From NCBI GenBank assembly GCA_019187365.1, contig JABARE010000013.1, forward strand, positions 62,001-126,000: a stretch of DNA of 64,000 nt, given 5' to 3'. This stretch comes from Saprospiraceae bacterium (GTDB lineage Bacteria; Bacteroidota; Bacteroidia; Chitinophagales; Saprospiraceae). Position 1 is the first letter of the stretch. Every line of letters begins with the position of its first letter. Under the pieces are notes generated by a model. The model was not told the DNA's origin. It did not search any database and worked only from the letters and a program-made list of their open reading frames with translations. Positions 14,459-22,515 of this stretch are shown piece after piece. The position numbers and the translations under genes are program-made.

Positions 14459-15046
14459 TTAAACGTTGAGCCAGTCTGAGTAGGTGTCCACATCGCGAAG
14501 TTTTCTCAGCAGACTCCATTTCAGCCCTTCGTCATCCAGGACCGCGAGGGTCTGGTCGAGTACGCCTGGACTGCTCCATGTTATGCCTTCAAATGCACAT
14601 GCGTGTGGCCTTTTCATTCCGATGAGGTAATATCCACCGTCCGCTGCCGGTCCCAAAACCAAGTCAGCATCGCGCAAGGACGCGCTGGCATCGCTCAAAT
14701 CGGAAAGCCGGAGAGCGGGGCAGTCGCTGCCAATGAGCAATGCGGCTGCATGGCATGCAAGTACTTCGCATAAAGCGCTGTGCATGCGATCGCCCAGGGA
14801 GTTGCCCTGTTGTACCCTTTTGTTAAAGTGCTCTGCAGGCCATGCATCTCCTGCCTCGAGGGCTTCTGAATAATAGAGATATCGCGGGCCATCAAATTCA
14901 AGTGCCAGGTTCCGGGTAATGGCCAGCAATTCCAGGTAAATGGCGAGAGCCTTTTCATTGCCCACTTCGGCTGCCAATCGCGTTTTGACTTTCCCGGCGA
15001 CGGGATTTCGAACAAAGACGATGAGCGCCGTATCGTTGAGCGACAT
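14459..15046 (-). CDS. DUF2064 / TIGR04282-type glycosyltransferase-like protein
   Basis: A 195-residue nucleotidyl/glycosyltransferase-fold protein of the DUF2064 family: LIVFVRNPVAGKVKTRLA at the N-terminus (the NTP-sugar-binding style loop), LLIGSDCPAL in the middle and LGPAADGGYYLIGM, the signature block of the family. Members are annotated as arsenosugar biosynthesis glycosyltransferases, but the family is broad and the true substrate here is unknown. A TTG codon opens the longer frame at 15061; the ATG at 15046 has a good GAAGGA ribosome-binding site seven bases ahead and is preferred. It follows the DUF4293 gene closely. Confidence 0.82.
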   Translation of the reverse strand: MSLNDTALIVFVRNPVAGKVKTRLAAEVGNEKALAIYLELLAITRNLALEFDGPRYLYYSEALEAGDAWPAEHFNKRVQQGNSLGDRMHSALCEVLACHAAALLIGSDCPALRLSDLSDASASLRDADLVLGPAADGGYYLIGMKRPHACAFEGITWSSPGVLDQTLAVLDDEGLKWSLLRKLRDVDTYSDWLNV

Positions 15047-15065
15047 GGGTGAATCCTTCAAGACC

Positions 15066-15500
15066 TTAGCGCAAGCGGTCCATGGACCGCACCAGGGCTT
15101 CGTCGCGTCGGATGGCGCGCACCGCCAGCCAGCAAAGCAGCAATCCGGCTACAGAAATCCAGAGTCCCAGACCGGGTACACTGTGTGACGACTGACCCGC
15201 GAGAAAGACCTGGTAGTAGGGCCAGCCCACCGAGAACACCAGTTGGATCAGGCAGGCTGCTGCCACGATGAGGGTTTGCATGATGCGCTCACGGTATAGG
15301 AAGATGGCAATGAGGCACAGGATACCCGCAACGCCCGAGCCAATCAGTGCGGCATAACTTTCCCTTGCGTAAAACATTCCGTCGGAAAAGACGCCATCAC
15401 CGTGCTGCTGCGTTTTAAACAAGGCGATTCCCGGCCACCAATGGATCAGAAAGCCGATGCCCGACAACAGGAGCCATAAGCTTTGTATGCGCTGGATCAT
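15066..15500 (-). CDS. DUF4293 family membrane protein
   Basis: From the ATG at 15500 this is a 144-residue protein opening MIQRIQSLWLLLSGI, the typical start of the Bacteroidota-specific DUF4293 family. It has four hydrophobic segments (residues ~5-25, ~48-68, ~75-98 and ~110-128) and a basic C-terminus. The function of the family is not known. A near-consensus -7 element (TAATTTCG, 15522-15515) sits just upstream and the gene is divergent from the OstA-like gene. Confidence 0.8.
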   Translation of the reverse strand: MIQRIQSLWLLLSGIGFLIHWWPGIALFKTQQHGDGVFSDGMFYARESYAALIGSGVAGILCLIAIFLYRERIMQTLIVAAACLIQLVFSVGWPYYQVFLAGQSSHSVPGLGLWISVAGLLLCWLAVRAIRRDEALVRSMDRLR

Positions 15501-15567
15501 AGTTAATTTTGGGTCGAAATTAGCACTTCCACCGGAACCCGGCAGAAGCCCGGACGCCGAATACCTG

Positions 15568-15575
15568 TATTTTTG
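15568..15575 (+). promoter_or_regulatory. -7 element upstream of the OstA-like gene
   Basis: TATTTTTG is an exact TAnnTTTG match, divergent from the DUF4293 promoter. If used, the message would have a leader of about 100 bases before the ATG at 15682, or would be nearly leaderless for an ATG at 15580. Confidence 0.45.
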
Positions 15576-15681
15576 CCGCATGGGGAAGATTCCGGGGGGT
15601 GCCTTTGTCACTTCTGAAGGTGAGTATTGTTCTATACGTCCATTCCGGCAAGTTGGTACGGCCCGCCACAACATTTTTAGC

Positions 15682-17469
15682 ATGAAATGGTGGGTGCATT
15701 GTACGGTGCTGTTGATGGCAATTGCTCCGTTGTATGTTTTTGGTCAGGTCGACACCGGGAAGGCGAACCTGCAGATCATCCACGCCGACGTTTTCCGTTT
15801 TGAGCGCACCGGGCTGAGGGAGGTGCAATACCTTTCTCACGATGTGTTGGTGCGCCACCGGACGACTTACCTGTTGTGCGATTCTGCCGTCATCGATTCC
15901 AATACCGTTGTTGCGATGGGGCGCGTTCGCATTGTTGAAGGCGATAGCTTACAACTGTTCGGAGACAGCCTCTACTACGACGGACAGGAGCGCGTTGCGG
16001 ATCTGACCGGCGGTGTTGTACTCAAACACCGGGAGCAGCAATTCTTTACAGAGGCGCTGCACTACGACCTCAAAACGCGCGTTGCGCATTTTAGCACCGG
16101 GGGGATGCTGCTCTCGGACGAGGCCAGGCTTAAAAGTAAAAAGGGATATTACCACGCTTCAACCGGACAGGCTTTTTTCAAGGACAGCGTCGTCGTGCTG
16201 TTGCGCGACAGCATGACGCTGATCTCCGACACCCTGCTCTACGAGACCCGTTTGCGTCAGGTCATCTTCAAAGGTCCAACTTTGATCGAGCAGGACTCCC
16301 TGCAGATCTTTTGCGACGAGGGCTATTACCGCATCGACGCGCAGGAGGCGCACTTTGGCAATTTTCCGAAGTACGCCAACGGTAGCCAGCGTGCGCGTGC
16401 GCGGTCGATCTACCACGACGCGGGGCGGCGTGTGGTCACCCTGATCGGAGAAGCGTATCTGCGTGACGATCGCCAGGAGGCCTGGGCCGACAGCATCTCC
16501 CTCAACGAGCTCAGCGGCGACGTGCGCCTGTTCGGAAACGCGGAGTACGTCGAAGGTGCTCGCATTCTGCGCGGCCAGCAGATCGAATACAACCGCCGGA
16601 CCAAATCCCTTCGCGTGCGCGGTCAGCCCAAAGTACTTGAATCGGGCCGGTGGATCCAGGCTCGCGCACTCGACTACGACGGGGGGCGGGACCTGGGGAT
16701 TGCCACCGGTGCCGTCGTCGTTTCGGATAGTGCAGACGGATATTCCATCGTGTGCGATTCCTTCAGCTACAATAAAAAGGACAAACGCTTTTTTGCTGCG
16801 GGCTGGAGCCGAAGGCCCTACATCGCTTTGCGGTTTGAAGAAGACTCCCTCTACCTCGCCGCGGATACCCTGTTGTCGCAACGCCAGGTCACCCCGACCG
16901 ACAGCTTTCAGCAGATCCATGCCTGGGGCAACGTCAAGATCCTGCACCGAAGTTGGCGCGGGCGCTGTGATTCACTCTATTTCAGCGGGATAGATTCGAG
17001 TTTTCTCCTGTTTGGCCGGCCGGTACTCTGGGCCGACAGCTCACAGCTCACTGGCGATACCGTGCAGCTGGTGCTGGAACATAAAGCGCTCAAGGATCTA
17101 CTCCTCTATCCCGGAGCGTTTATCATCAACCGAGAGCTGGCGGGCGTCGACAACCAGATCAAGGGGCGGACGGTTCACGCCCGCTTTGCAGAAAAGCGCA
17201 TGCGCACGCTGGAAGTGGCGGGAAATGCGGAGTCGCTGTATTTCATTCGCGACGACGCCTCGGGGTTTGTGGGCGCCAACGTCATCCAGTGTAGCCAGAT
17301 GGAGTTCGTATTCAACGACGAGCGGAAGATCCGGCACATCGATTTTTTTACCAAACCTACAGGGACGATGCTGCCCGTGCAGGAGGGGCTGCTGCGCAAA
17401 CTCGAGGGCTACCTGCCGCGCTATGGCGAGCGGCCCGATACCCTTGAATCCATAGTTGCATGGCCATGA
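15682..17469 (+). CDS. OstA-like protein (LPS-transport beta-jellyroll family)
   Basis: The ATG at 15682 gives 595 residues with a signal peptide (MKWWVHCTVLLMAIAPLYVFG). The rest is a long series of short beta strands with repeating D-S/Y-D-x and hydrophobic alternation, e.g. DSAVIDSNTVVAMGRVRI and DSLYYDGQERVADLTGGV. This is the OstA/LptA-like jellyroll of proteins that carry lipopolysaccharide across the periplasm. In Bacteroidota such proteins of about 560-600 residues are annotated OstA-like and lack the LptD barrel, as here. In-frame ATGs further upstream (15580, 15457) would bury the signal peptide. The stop overlaps the start of the next gene. Confidence 0.82.
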   Translation: MKWWVHCTVLLMAIAPLYVFGQVDTGKANLQIIHADVFRFERTGLREVQYLSHDVLVRHRTTYLLCDSAVIDSNTVVAMGRVRIVEGDSLQLFGDSLYYDGQERVADLTGGVVLKHREQQFFTEALHYDLKTRVAHFSTGGMLLSDEARLKSKKGYYHASTGQAFFKDSVVVLLRDSMTLISDTLLYETRLRQVIFKGPTLIEQDSLQIFCDEGYYRIDAQEAHFGNFPKYANGSQRARARSIYHDAGRRVVTLIGEAYLRDDRQEAWADSISLNELSGDVRLFGNAEYVEGARILRGQQIEYNRRTKSLRVRGQPKVLESGRWIQARALDYDGGRDLGIATGAVVVSDSADGYSIVCDSFSYNKKDKRFFAAGWSRRPYIALRFEEDSLYLAADTLLSQRQVTPTDSFQQIHAWGNVKILHRSWRGRCDSLYFSGIDSSFLLFGRPVLWADSSQLTGDTVQLVLEHKALKDLLLYPGAFIINRELAGVDNQIKGRTVHARFAEKRMRTLEVAGNAESLYFIRDDASGFVGANVIQCSQMEFVFNDERKIRHIDFFTKPTGTMLPVQEGLLRKLEGYLPRYGERPDTLESIVAWP

Positions 17470-18200
17470 TCATTGCCGGGATGAGGATCCTGTTTATGTT
17501 TTTGGCAATTCCGGCTGTGGGATGGGCATCCGGATCTGCGTCAACATTCTATGAAAAGGGACAATACCGGGAGGCACTCGCCATTTACGAACGTTCGTTA
17601 GCTTCCGGGGGACCCGAAACCGAATTGCTTTTCAACGCGGGCTTGTGCTGTTACCGGCTTAGGGAATATCCACGCGCTATATTGTATTTTGAAAAAGCGC
17701 TGCTTTGGAAATCTGGATGCGGCCCCTGCCGGGACATGCGCGACCGCGCCAACCGCGCAGCGGGCATCGAACGCATGGAGATGCCCGGGGACTCCACATC
17801 CGGCACCCTGCAAAGGGCCGTTTCTCGCATTAATTCCCTGTATGCCTTTGCCATCGGCTCTTTGATGCTCAGTATGGCCATTGCCCTTCGCCTGTTTGCC
17901 AAATCAAAACAGGTAAAGCATCGCAACGGGGTACACTGGACGCTGGTCGCGGTCGCCCTGGTATGCATGGCTTTGGCTTTCAGCCGGGAATGGTCGCTAA
18001 AGCGGATGAAAAGTTACATTCTGATGGAGACCGTGCAATTGCACCAGTCACCCGACCCACTGAGCCCCGCAGCAGCCGAGCTCCCGGCCGGAATCAAACT
18101 CGACGAACTTCTGCGCATAGGCGATTGGGTGAAAGTCACCAGCGTCAGTTGGGAAACGGGCTGGGTGCCCTCCGGTAAAATAGAAAAAATCGGACTTTAA
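17466..18200 (+). CDS. TPR and SH3-domain membrane protein, BatE-like
   Basis: The ATG at 17466 overlaps the OstA-like stop as ATGA and gives 244 residues; an ATG at 17481 is an alternative. After a signal peptide (MRILFMFLAIPAVGWASG) come about two TPR units (YEKGQYREALAIYERSL, then AGLCCYRLREYPRAILYFEKAL), two membrane segments (~residues 128-145 and ~160-178) and a C-terminal bacterial SH3-like domain ending GDWVKVTSVSWETGWVPSGKI. This order is that of BatE of the Bat aerotolerance operon, but no batA-D genes are visible here, so the name is by architecture only. Confidence 0.72.
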   Translation: MIIAGMRILFMFLAIPAVGWASGSASTFYEKGQYREALAIYERSLASGGPETELLFNAGLCCYRLREYPRAILYFEKALLWKSGCGPCRDMRDRANRAAGIERMEMPGDSTSGTLQRAVSRINSLYAFAIGSLMLSMAIALRLFAKSKQVKHRNGVHWTLVAVALVCMALAFSREWSLKRMKSYILMETVQLHQSPDPLSPAAAELPAGIKLDELLRIGDWVKVTSVSWETGWVPSGKIEKIGL

Positions 18201-18207
18201 TAAAGGC

Positions 18208-18456
18208 CTAGAGTACGTCGACTACGGTGCGGTCGAGCCTCACCTTCTTATAGGTAACGACGCCTGCTTTCAGGGCAAACAGCGTGAAGTCTTTGCCGAT
18301 GCCCACGTTTTGCCCGGGGTGGAAACGGGTTCCGCGCTGGCGAACGATGATGTTTCCGGGAATGGCCTGCTGGCCGCCGAACAATTTAACGCCCAGTCGC
18401 TTGCTGTTGCTGTCCCGTCCGTTACTCGTGGAGCCTTCCCCTTTTTTATGTGCCAT
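18208..18456 (-). CDS. rpmA: 50S ribosomal protein L27
   Basis: An 82-residue L27 opening [16 protein letters not shown], with [18 protein letters not shown] and [12 protein letters not shown], the conserved core. L27 sits at the peptidyl-transferase centre. It starts 37 bases after rplU, forming the usual rplU-rpmA pair. The N-terminus starts directly with the mature-type AHKKG and has no Firmicutes-style leader to be cleaved. Confidence 0.96.
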   Translation of the reverse strand: MAHKKGEGSTSNGRDSNSKRLGVKLFGGQQAIPGNIIVRQRGTRFHPGQNVGIGKDFTLFALKAGVVTYKKVRLDRTVVDVL

Positions 18457-18493
18457 GGTGCTGCGCTTTTAATTGATCAGGCAAATGTCTGTT

Positions 18494-18805
18494 TTATGCG
18501 ACGACCGAGGTGATCTCGATCTGTGTAAACTGCTGGCGGTGGCCGTTTTTCTTTTCGTAGCCTTTGCGGCGCTTTTTCTTATAAACAATGACCTTGTCGC
18601 CTTTGACGTGGTCCATCACCTTTGCCGTGACGCTGGCGCCGGCAACCGTGGGGGTCCCTACCGTTGCGCTGTCGCCGTCAAAGACCATGAGCACCTGGTC
18701 GAAATTCAACTCAACGCCGCGGTCATTTTCCAGCCGGTGGACGTAGAGCTTCTGCCCTGTCTGGCACTTGAACTGTTGCCCTGCGATGTTCACCACTGCG
18801 ATCAT
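18494..18805 (-). CDS. rplU: 50S ribosomal protein L21
   Basis: From the ATG at 18805 this is a 103-residue-class L21 (MIAVVNIAGQQFKCQTGQ, then VLMVFDGD, VTAKVMDHVKGDKVIVYKKKRRKGY), normal in length. A longer frame from 18835 begins inside the promoter (-7 element at 18840-18833), so the shorter start is right. L21 binds 23S rRNA and L20; the gene leads the rplU-rpmA operon. Confidence 0.95.
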   Translation of the reverse strand: MIAVVNIAGQQFKCQTGQKLYVHRLENDRGVELNFDQVLMVFDGDSATVGTPTVAGASVTAKVMDHVKGDKVIVYKKKRRKGYEKKNGHRQQFTQIEITSVVA

Positions 18806-18832
18806 ACGGATTGCTTTTAAAATTTTGGACTG

Positions 18833-18840
18833 CAAAATTA
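18833..18840 (-). promoter_or_regulatory. -7 element of the rplU-rpmA operon
   Basis: TAATTTTG on the minus strand matches TAnnTTTG exactly and lies 27 bases before the rplU ATG. A TTTTG lies about 22 bases further upstream, slightly beyond the ideal spacing. Confidence 0.55.
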
Positions 18841-19181
18841 GTAAAATTCACAAAATCACCAGCAAGATTTTGCATTCCTTTTGCAGGCCAATCTTTAAAT
18901 CATATTATTCATAATACGTATAAAATTAATATTCAATTAGTTATATTGAATATAGCCAATTGCAGTTTTTCGAAGGATTTGGCTTTCCTGAAAGCGGAGG
19001 ATGCCTTGCTGCCCGGGAGCCGGGGGAATCCCTTCCCGCCCTTGCGGTAGCCACCTGCTTCAGGGCCATTGTGGGGATTGCCAAAAATATATGTCCATAA
19101 ATTTTTTTAAGTCTTGTCAAATCGAATAACTTGTTGCAATCAAAATGAACCATTGATCTCATCCAAAAAAAGAATTGCCTT
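18841..19181. other. Intergenic region between rplU and the EF-G paralogue
   Basis: An A+T-rich stretch (18900-18960) contains an inverted repeat, ATATTCAA (18929-18936) and TTGAATAT (18946-18953). From 18960 to 19080 the sequence is G+C-rich with short self-complementary segments. I see no gene, tRNA or recognised riboswitch. Confidence 0.4.
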
Positions 19182-21311
19182 ATGAGCCAGGATCCGAAGC
19201 TAATCAGGAATGTCGTTTTGCTGGGCCATTCCCACAGTGGGAAGACCAGCCTGATCGAAAGTATGTTGTACGAGGCCAAGGCCATCACCCGCCGCGGAAC
19301 CGTAGAAGCGGGCAACACCGTGTCTGATTTTTCTGAAATCGAACAGGAGCGAAAAGGCAGCCTGTTCAGCAAGTTAATGCACGTCGGCTGGAAGCAGTCG
19401 AAGATCAACCTGATAGATACTCCGGGTTCAGACGATTTTGTCGGAGAGACCCTGTCGTCGATGAAGGTGGCCGACCTTGGCGTAATCGTGATCAACGCTG
19501 CCCATGGTGTTGAGGTTGGCACCGAGCTGCTTTGGGAGTATGCTGAAAAGTTCAGTTTGCCATTGATGTTTGTCATGAACCAGTGCGACCACGAAAAATG
19601 CGATGTGGATTCCAGTCTGGAGCAGGCGAGGGAGCGCTTTGGGACCCGGCTCATACCCTTTCAATATCCCCTCGATGCCGGAACGGGTTTTCACACCATC
19701 GTCGATGCGCTCCGCATGGTGGTTTACGAATTTCCTTCAGACGGTGGCAAGCCCGTCAAAAAAGAAATTCCGGCGGCTGAAATGGACCGCGCCAAAGCCA
19801 TGCACAACGTCATTGTCGAAGCTGCTGCAGAAAACGACGACAGCCTAATGGATCATTATTTTGAAACCGGAACGCTCGACGAGAGCGAGCTGGCGGAGGG
19901 TTTGCGCAAAGGAATTGCTGCACGAAGCCTGTTTCCCGTTTTTTGTGTCAGCGCCACCCGAAACATGGGAAGCGGACGCATCATGGGTTTCATCAACGAC
20001 GTTTGCCCTTCTCCGGCCGACCGCGCTCCCGCTCAGCTGGAAGAAGGAGAATTGCGTCCTGATCCGGCGGGGCCTCCGGTGTTATTCATTTACAAGACCA
20101 TGTCCGAACCCAAAGTGGGGCGGTTGTCCTATTTCAAAGTGTATAGTGGCAAGGTCCGCTCCGGTGACGAATTGATCAACAATGCCAACCGCAATTCCGA
20201 GCGAATCAACCAGATTTTTGTTTCCAACGGCAAGCTGCGCGAGACCGTTGACGAGCTGGTGGCCGGAGACCTCGGTGTCGTTGTCAAGTTGCGCGACACC
20301 CACACCAACAATACGCTCAGTGCCAAGGGCCACGATGTAAAAGTGCGTGCCATTCCCTTCCCGGAGCCGCGCATACGAACGGCCATTTCCACGGGCAATA
20401 AAAACGATATGGAGAAGCTGATCAAGGCAGTGCACGAGTTGCAGGAAGAGGATCCCACGTTCGTGCTGGAGCAGTCCCAGCGATTGCGCCAGAACATACT
20501 TCACGGTCAGGGGCAGCTTCACCTCGACCTGCTCAAGCACCGCATCGAAAAGCTACACGGGCTCCAGGTAGATTTTATCAAACCCCGCATCCCCTACCTG
20601 GAAACCATCACCCGCGCGGCAGACAAGGACTACCGGCACAAAAAGCAATCTGGCGGAGCCGGGCAGTTTGCCGAAGTGCACATGCGCATCGAGCCGTATA
20701 CAGAAGGAATGGCGGATCCTTCCGGACTCACCGTCCGCCACAGAGAACTGGAAGAGCTTCCCTGGGGCGGTAAACTCGCCTTCTATTGGTGCATCGTTGG
20801 CGGCTCCATCGATTCCAAATTTTCCTCTGCGATCAAAAAAGGCGTCATGAATAAAATGGTCGAGGGGCCGTTGACCGGGTCTTACTGCACCGACATCCGC
20901 GTGTCTGTATACGACGGAAAGATGCACCCCGTTGACAGCAACGATATGGCCTTTCAGATTGCCGGAACGATGGCCTTTAAAGATGGCTTTCAGCAGGCAG
21001 CGCCACAGATCCTCGAACCCGTGTACGAGCTGGTCATACTCTGCCAGGACGAGGCCATGGGAGACATAATGGGCGACCTGCAAACGCGACGCGCCATCAT
21101 CCTTGGCATGGATTCGGAGGGCCACTACAAAAAGATCCACACCAAAGTGCCGCTGGCCGAAATGCACCACTATTCTTCCAGTCTTCGTTCGCTAACTCAG
21201 GGCAGGGCGAAGTTCTCCCTGCATTTCAGCGAATACGCACCGGTAACCCCCGACATTCAGCAGCGCCTGATCAGCGAATACAAAGCCACATCAAAAGAGG
21301 GGGAGGAATAA
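19182..21311 (+). CDS. Elongation factor G paralogue (EF-G2-like), lacking catalytic histidine
   Basis: A 709-residue protein with the five-domain plan of EF-G. The P-loop is GHSHSGKT (residues 15-22). Switch II reads DTPGSDDF (79-86), where canonical EF-G has DTPGHVDF, so the GTPase-activating histidine is replaced by serine. Switch I reads ERKGSL instead of ERGITI, and the NKxD guanine motif is NQCD (133-136). Domains II-V follow, with KKQSGGAGQFAEV and GPLTGSYCTDIRVSVYDGKMHPVDSND in domain IV. It is therefore a paralogue, not the main translocase. Bacteroides thetaiotaomicron has an EF-G2 reported to support translocation without GTP hydrolysis, which this protein may resemble. It stands alone, not in a str operon. 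Confidence 0.88.
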   Translation: MSQDPKLIRNVVLLGHSHSGKTSLIESMLYEAKAITRRGTVEAGNTVSDFSEIEQERKGSLFSKLMHVGWKQSKINLIDTPGSDDFVGETLSSMKVADLGVIVINAAHGVEVGTELLWEYAEKFSLPLMFVMNQCDHEKCDVDSSLEQARERFGTRLIPFQYPLDAGTGFHTIVDALRMVVYEFPSDGGKPVKKEIPAAEMDRAKAMHNVIVEAAAENDDSLMDHYFETGTLDESELAEGLRKGIAARSLFPVFCVSATRNMGSGRIMGFINDVCPSPADRAPAQLEEGELRPDPAGPPVLFIYKTMSEPKVGRLSYFKVYSGKVRSGDELINNANRNSERINQIFVSNGKLRETVDELVAGDLGVVVKLRDTHTNNTLSAKGHDVKVRAIPFPEPRIRTAISTGNKNDMEKLIKAVHELQEEDPTFVLEQSQRLRQNILHGQGQLHLDLLKHRIEKLHGLQVDFIKPRIPYLETITRAADKDYRHKKQSGGAGQFAEVHMRIEPYTEGMADPSGLTVRHRELEELPWGGKLAFYWCIVGGSIDSKFSSAIKKGVMNKMVEGPLTGSYCTDIRVSVYDGKMHPVDSNDMAFQIAGTMAFKDGFQQAAPQILEPVYELVILCQDEAMGDIMGDLQTRRAIILGMDSEGHYKKIHTKVPLAEMHHYSSSLRSLTQGRAKFSLHFSEYAPVTPDIQQRLISEYKATSKEGEE

Positions 21312-21587
21312 TCCATCCATCTCGCTTTCTTGTGCAGTACCGGGGTAAGCACACTCTGGAATGCCTTACATGGGATATCCGTTTTGCCGTTGTGGAACCT
21401 CAGGATGAGTCCAAATTGATCGCCCTTCCGCTTTCTCAATTCAGGACATTGCGAGTGGCCTCGTGGCTACCTCTCCTTAAGGGGACTGTCGGCATCTCGC
21501 ATTTTACTGACCGGTTTCCTTCGTGCTGAGAATAACCCGGTGCAAGATCCATTAAAAGTTTAGCGCATCGGAAATAGAAGTATTATT
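21312..21587. other. Intergenic region, nothing recognised
   Basis: The 276 bases between the EF-G paralogue and the convergent secreted-protein gene contain no convincing frame, hairpin with T-tract, or RNA gene. It may hold decayed coding sequence, but I cannot identify any. Confidence 0.3.
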
Positions 21588-22235
21588 TCAATCCTCCCTG
21601 ACAAAGCGGATGGCCGGCATGGATAAAAAGTAGTTAGGCAGACACGTTAGGGCATCTCCATCCAGCGAAAAATCAATTCCCTTAAAACTGATTTGCATAC
21701 ACACTTCGTTCAGCTGCGCTTCAAAATAGTTGTTGTCGTTGCCACTATCTTTTATCAAAGTCAAAACATCCGGGTAAATCTGGTGCTGCAGGTAAATTTT
21801 ATCACAGGCGGGCGCATCAAAATGGATGACTCCCTTTGAATCGCTTACTTGCATGATCTTGGCCTGACCCACCAGGCAAAATCCGCTGACCACACCAGCC
21901 ACCAATTGGACCTGGGGTGCGCTTAAAGCAAGGGTGTATCCTTGCCCTGTTTTCGTTTCCCTAAGCACGGTAAAATCGGTACCGGGCCTTTTGTTGCTGA
22001 TCAGTTTGAGGGTATTTCCCTCGATGGAGTACGTTCCGTTTGCAAAGCGATCCGCCGCGCCATAAACAAAGTAAAACTGAAATTTACCATCGTCGGTAAA
22101 TTCAAATGCCGCTGCCATTTCCCTGGCATTTTGCAGGCGGTAAACGCCGGATAAGGTTTTCTGTGCCATGGTACAGCAGGGTTTGTAACACCATAGAATG
22201 CTCAATGCATACAGACAAATGCGAGTCGATCTCAT
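21588..22235 (-). CDS. Hypothetical secreted protein
   Basis: A 215-residue protein that I do not recognise. It starts with a signal-peptide-like stretch (MRSTRICLYALSILWCYKPCC, cleavage perhaps after TMA). The mature part is beta-rich: FEFTDDGKFQFYFVYG, then GTYSIEGNTLKLIS, a pattern seen in small lipocalin-like or copper-resistance-type sandwich proteins, though no family can be named. Four cysteines in the mature part could pair. It lies divergent from the giant T9SS gene, separated by 280 A+T-rich bases, with a weak TTTG/TAACTTGC promoter-like pair upstream (22287-22258). Confidence 0.65.
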   Translation of the reverse strand: MRSTRICLYALSILWCYKPCCTMAQKTLSGVYRLQNAREMAAAFEFTDDGKFQFYFVYGAADRFANGTYSIEGNTLKLISNKRPGTDFTVLRETKTGQGYTLALSAPQVQLVAGVVSGFCLVGQAKIMQVSDSKGVIHFDAPACDKIYLQHQIYPDVLTLIKDSGNDNNYFEAQLNEVCMQISFKGIDFSLDGDALTCLPNYFLSMPAIRFVRED

Positions 22236-22515
22236 GGGAACAATGAAATTTCTACTTGCAAGTTAAGCATTCTTCGAACTCCTCAAATTTGATTCTGAAC
22301 GGACCGTGCCAATCACAGCACTTGGCATCCTTTAAACGGTCTGGCAGTCGTCGACCAACCAGCTGATAAAACATAATTCATATATAATTTCTAATCAATA
22401 TATTACATATTATATTTATTCTTAATATTAAAAATATTAAGACAAAATACCCCATAAATCGAAGTTCGGTACAATTCTTGAGCCTGGTTTTGCACTCAAA
22501 AGGCCCCAAAAAACC
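22236..22515. other. A+T-rich divergent intergenic region
   Basis: The block from about 22370 to 22450 is almost wholly A and T. It separates the small secreted-protein gene from the giant cargo gene and probably carries both promoters. I see no clear TAnnTTTG for the giant gene. Confidence 0.35.

Noticed and set aside
16159..16947. A 262-codon minus-strand frame opposite the OstA-like gene
   Set aside because: Antisense shadow inside a coherent plus-strand beta-jellyroll gene.
18960..19080. G+C-rich leader before the EF-G paralogue as a riboswitch
   Set aside because: Short self-complementary pieces exist, but none matches a known riboswitch class and there is no clear expression platform.
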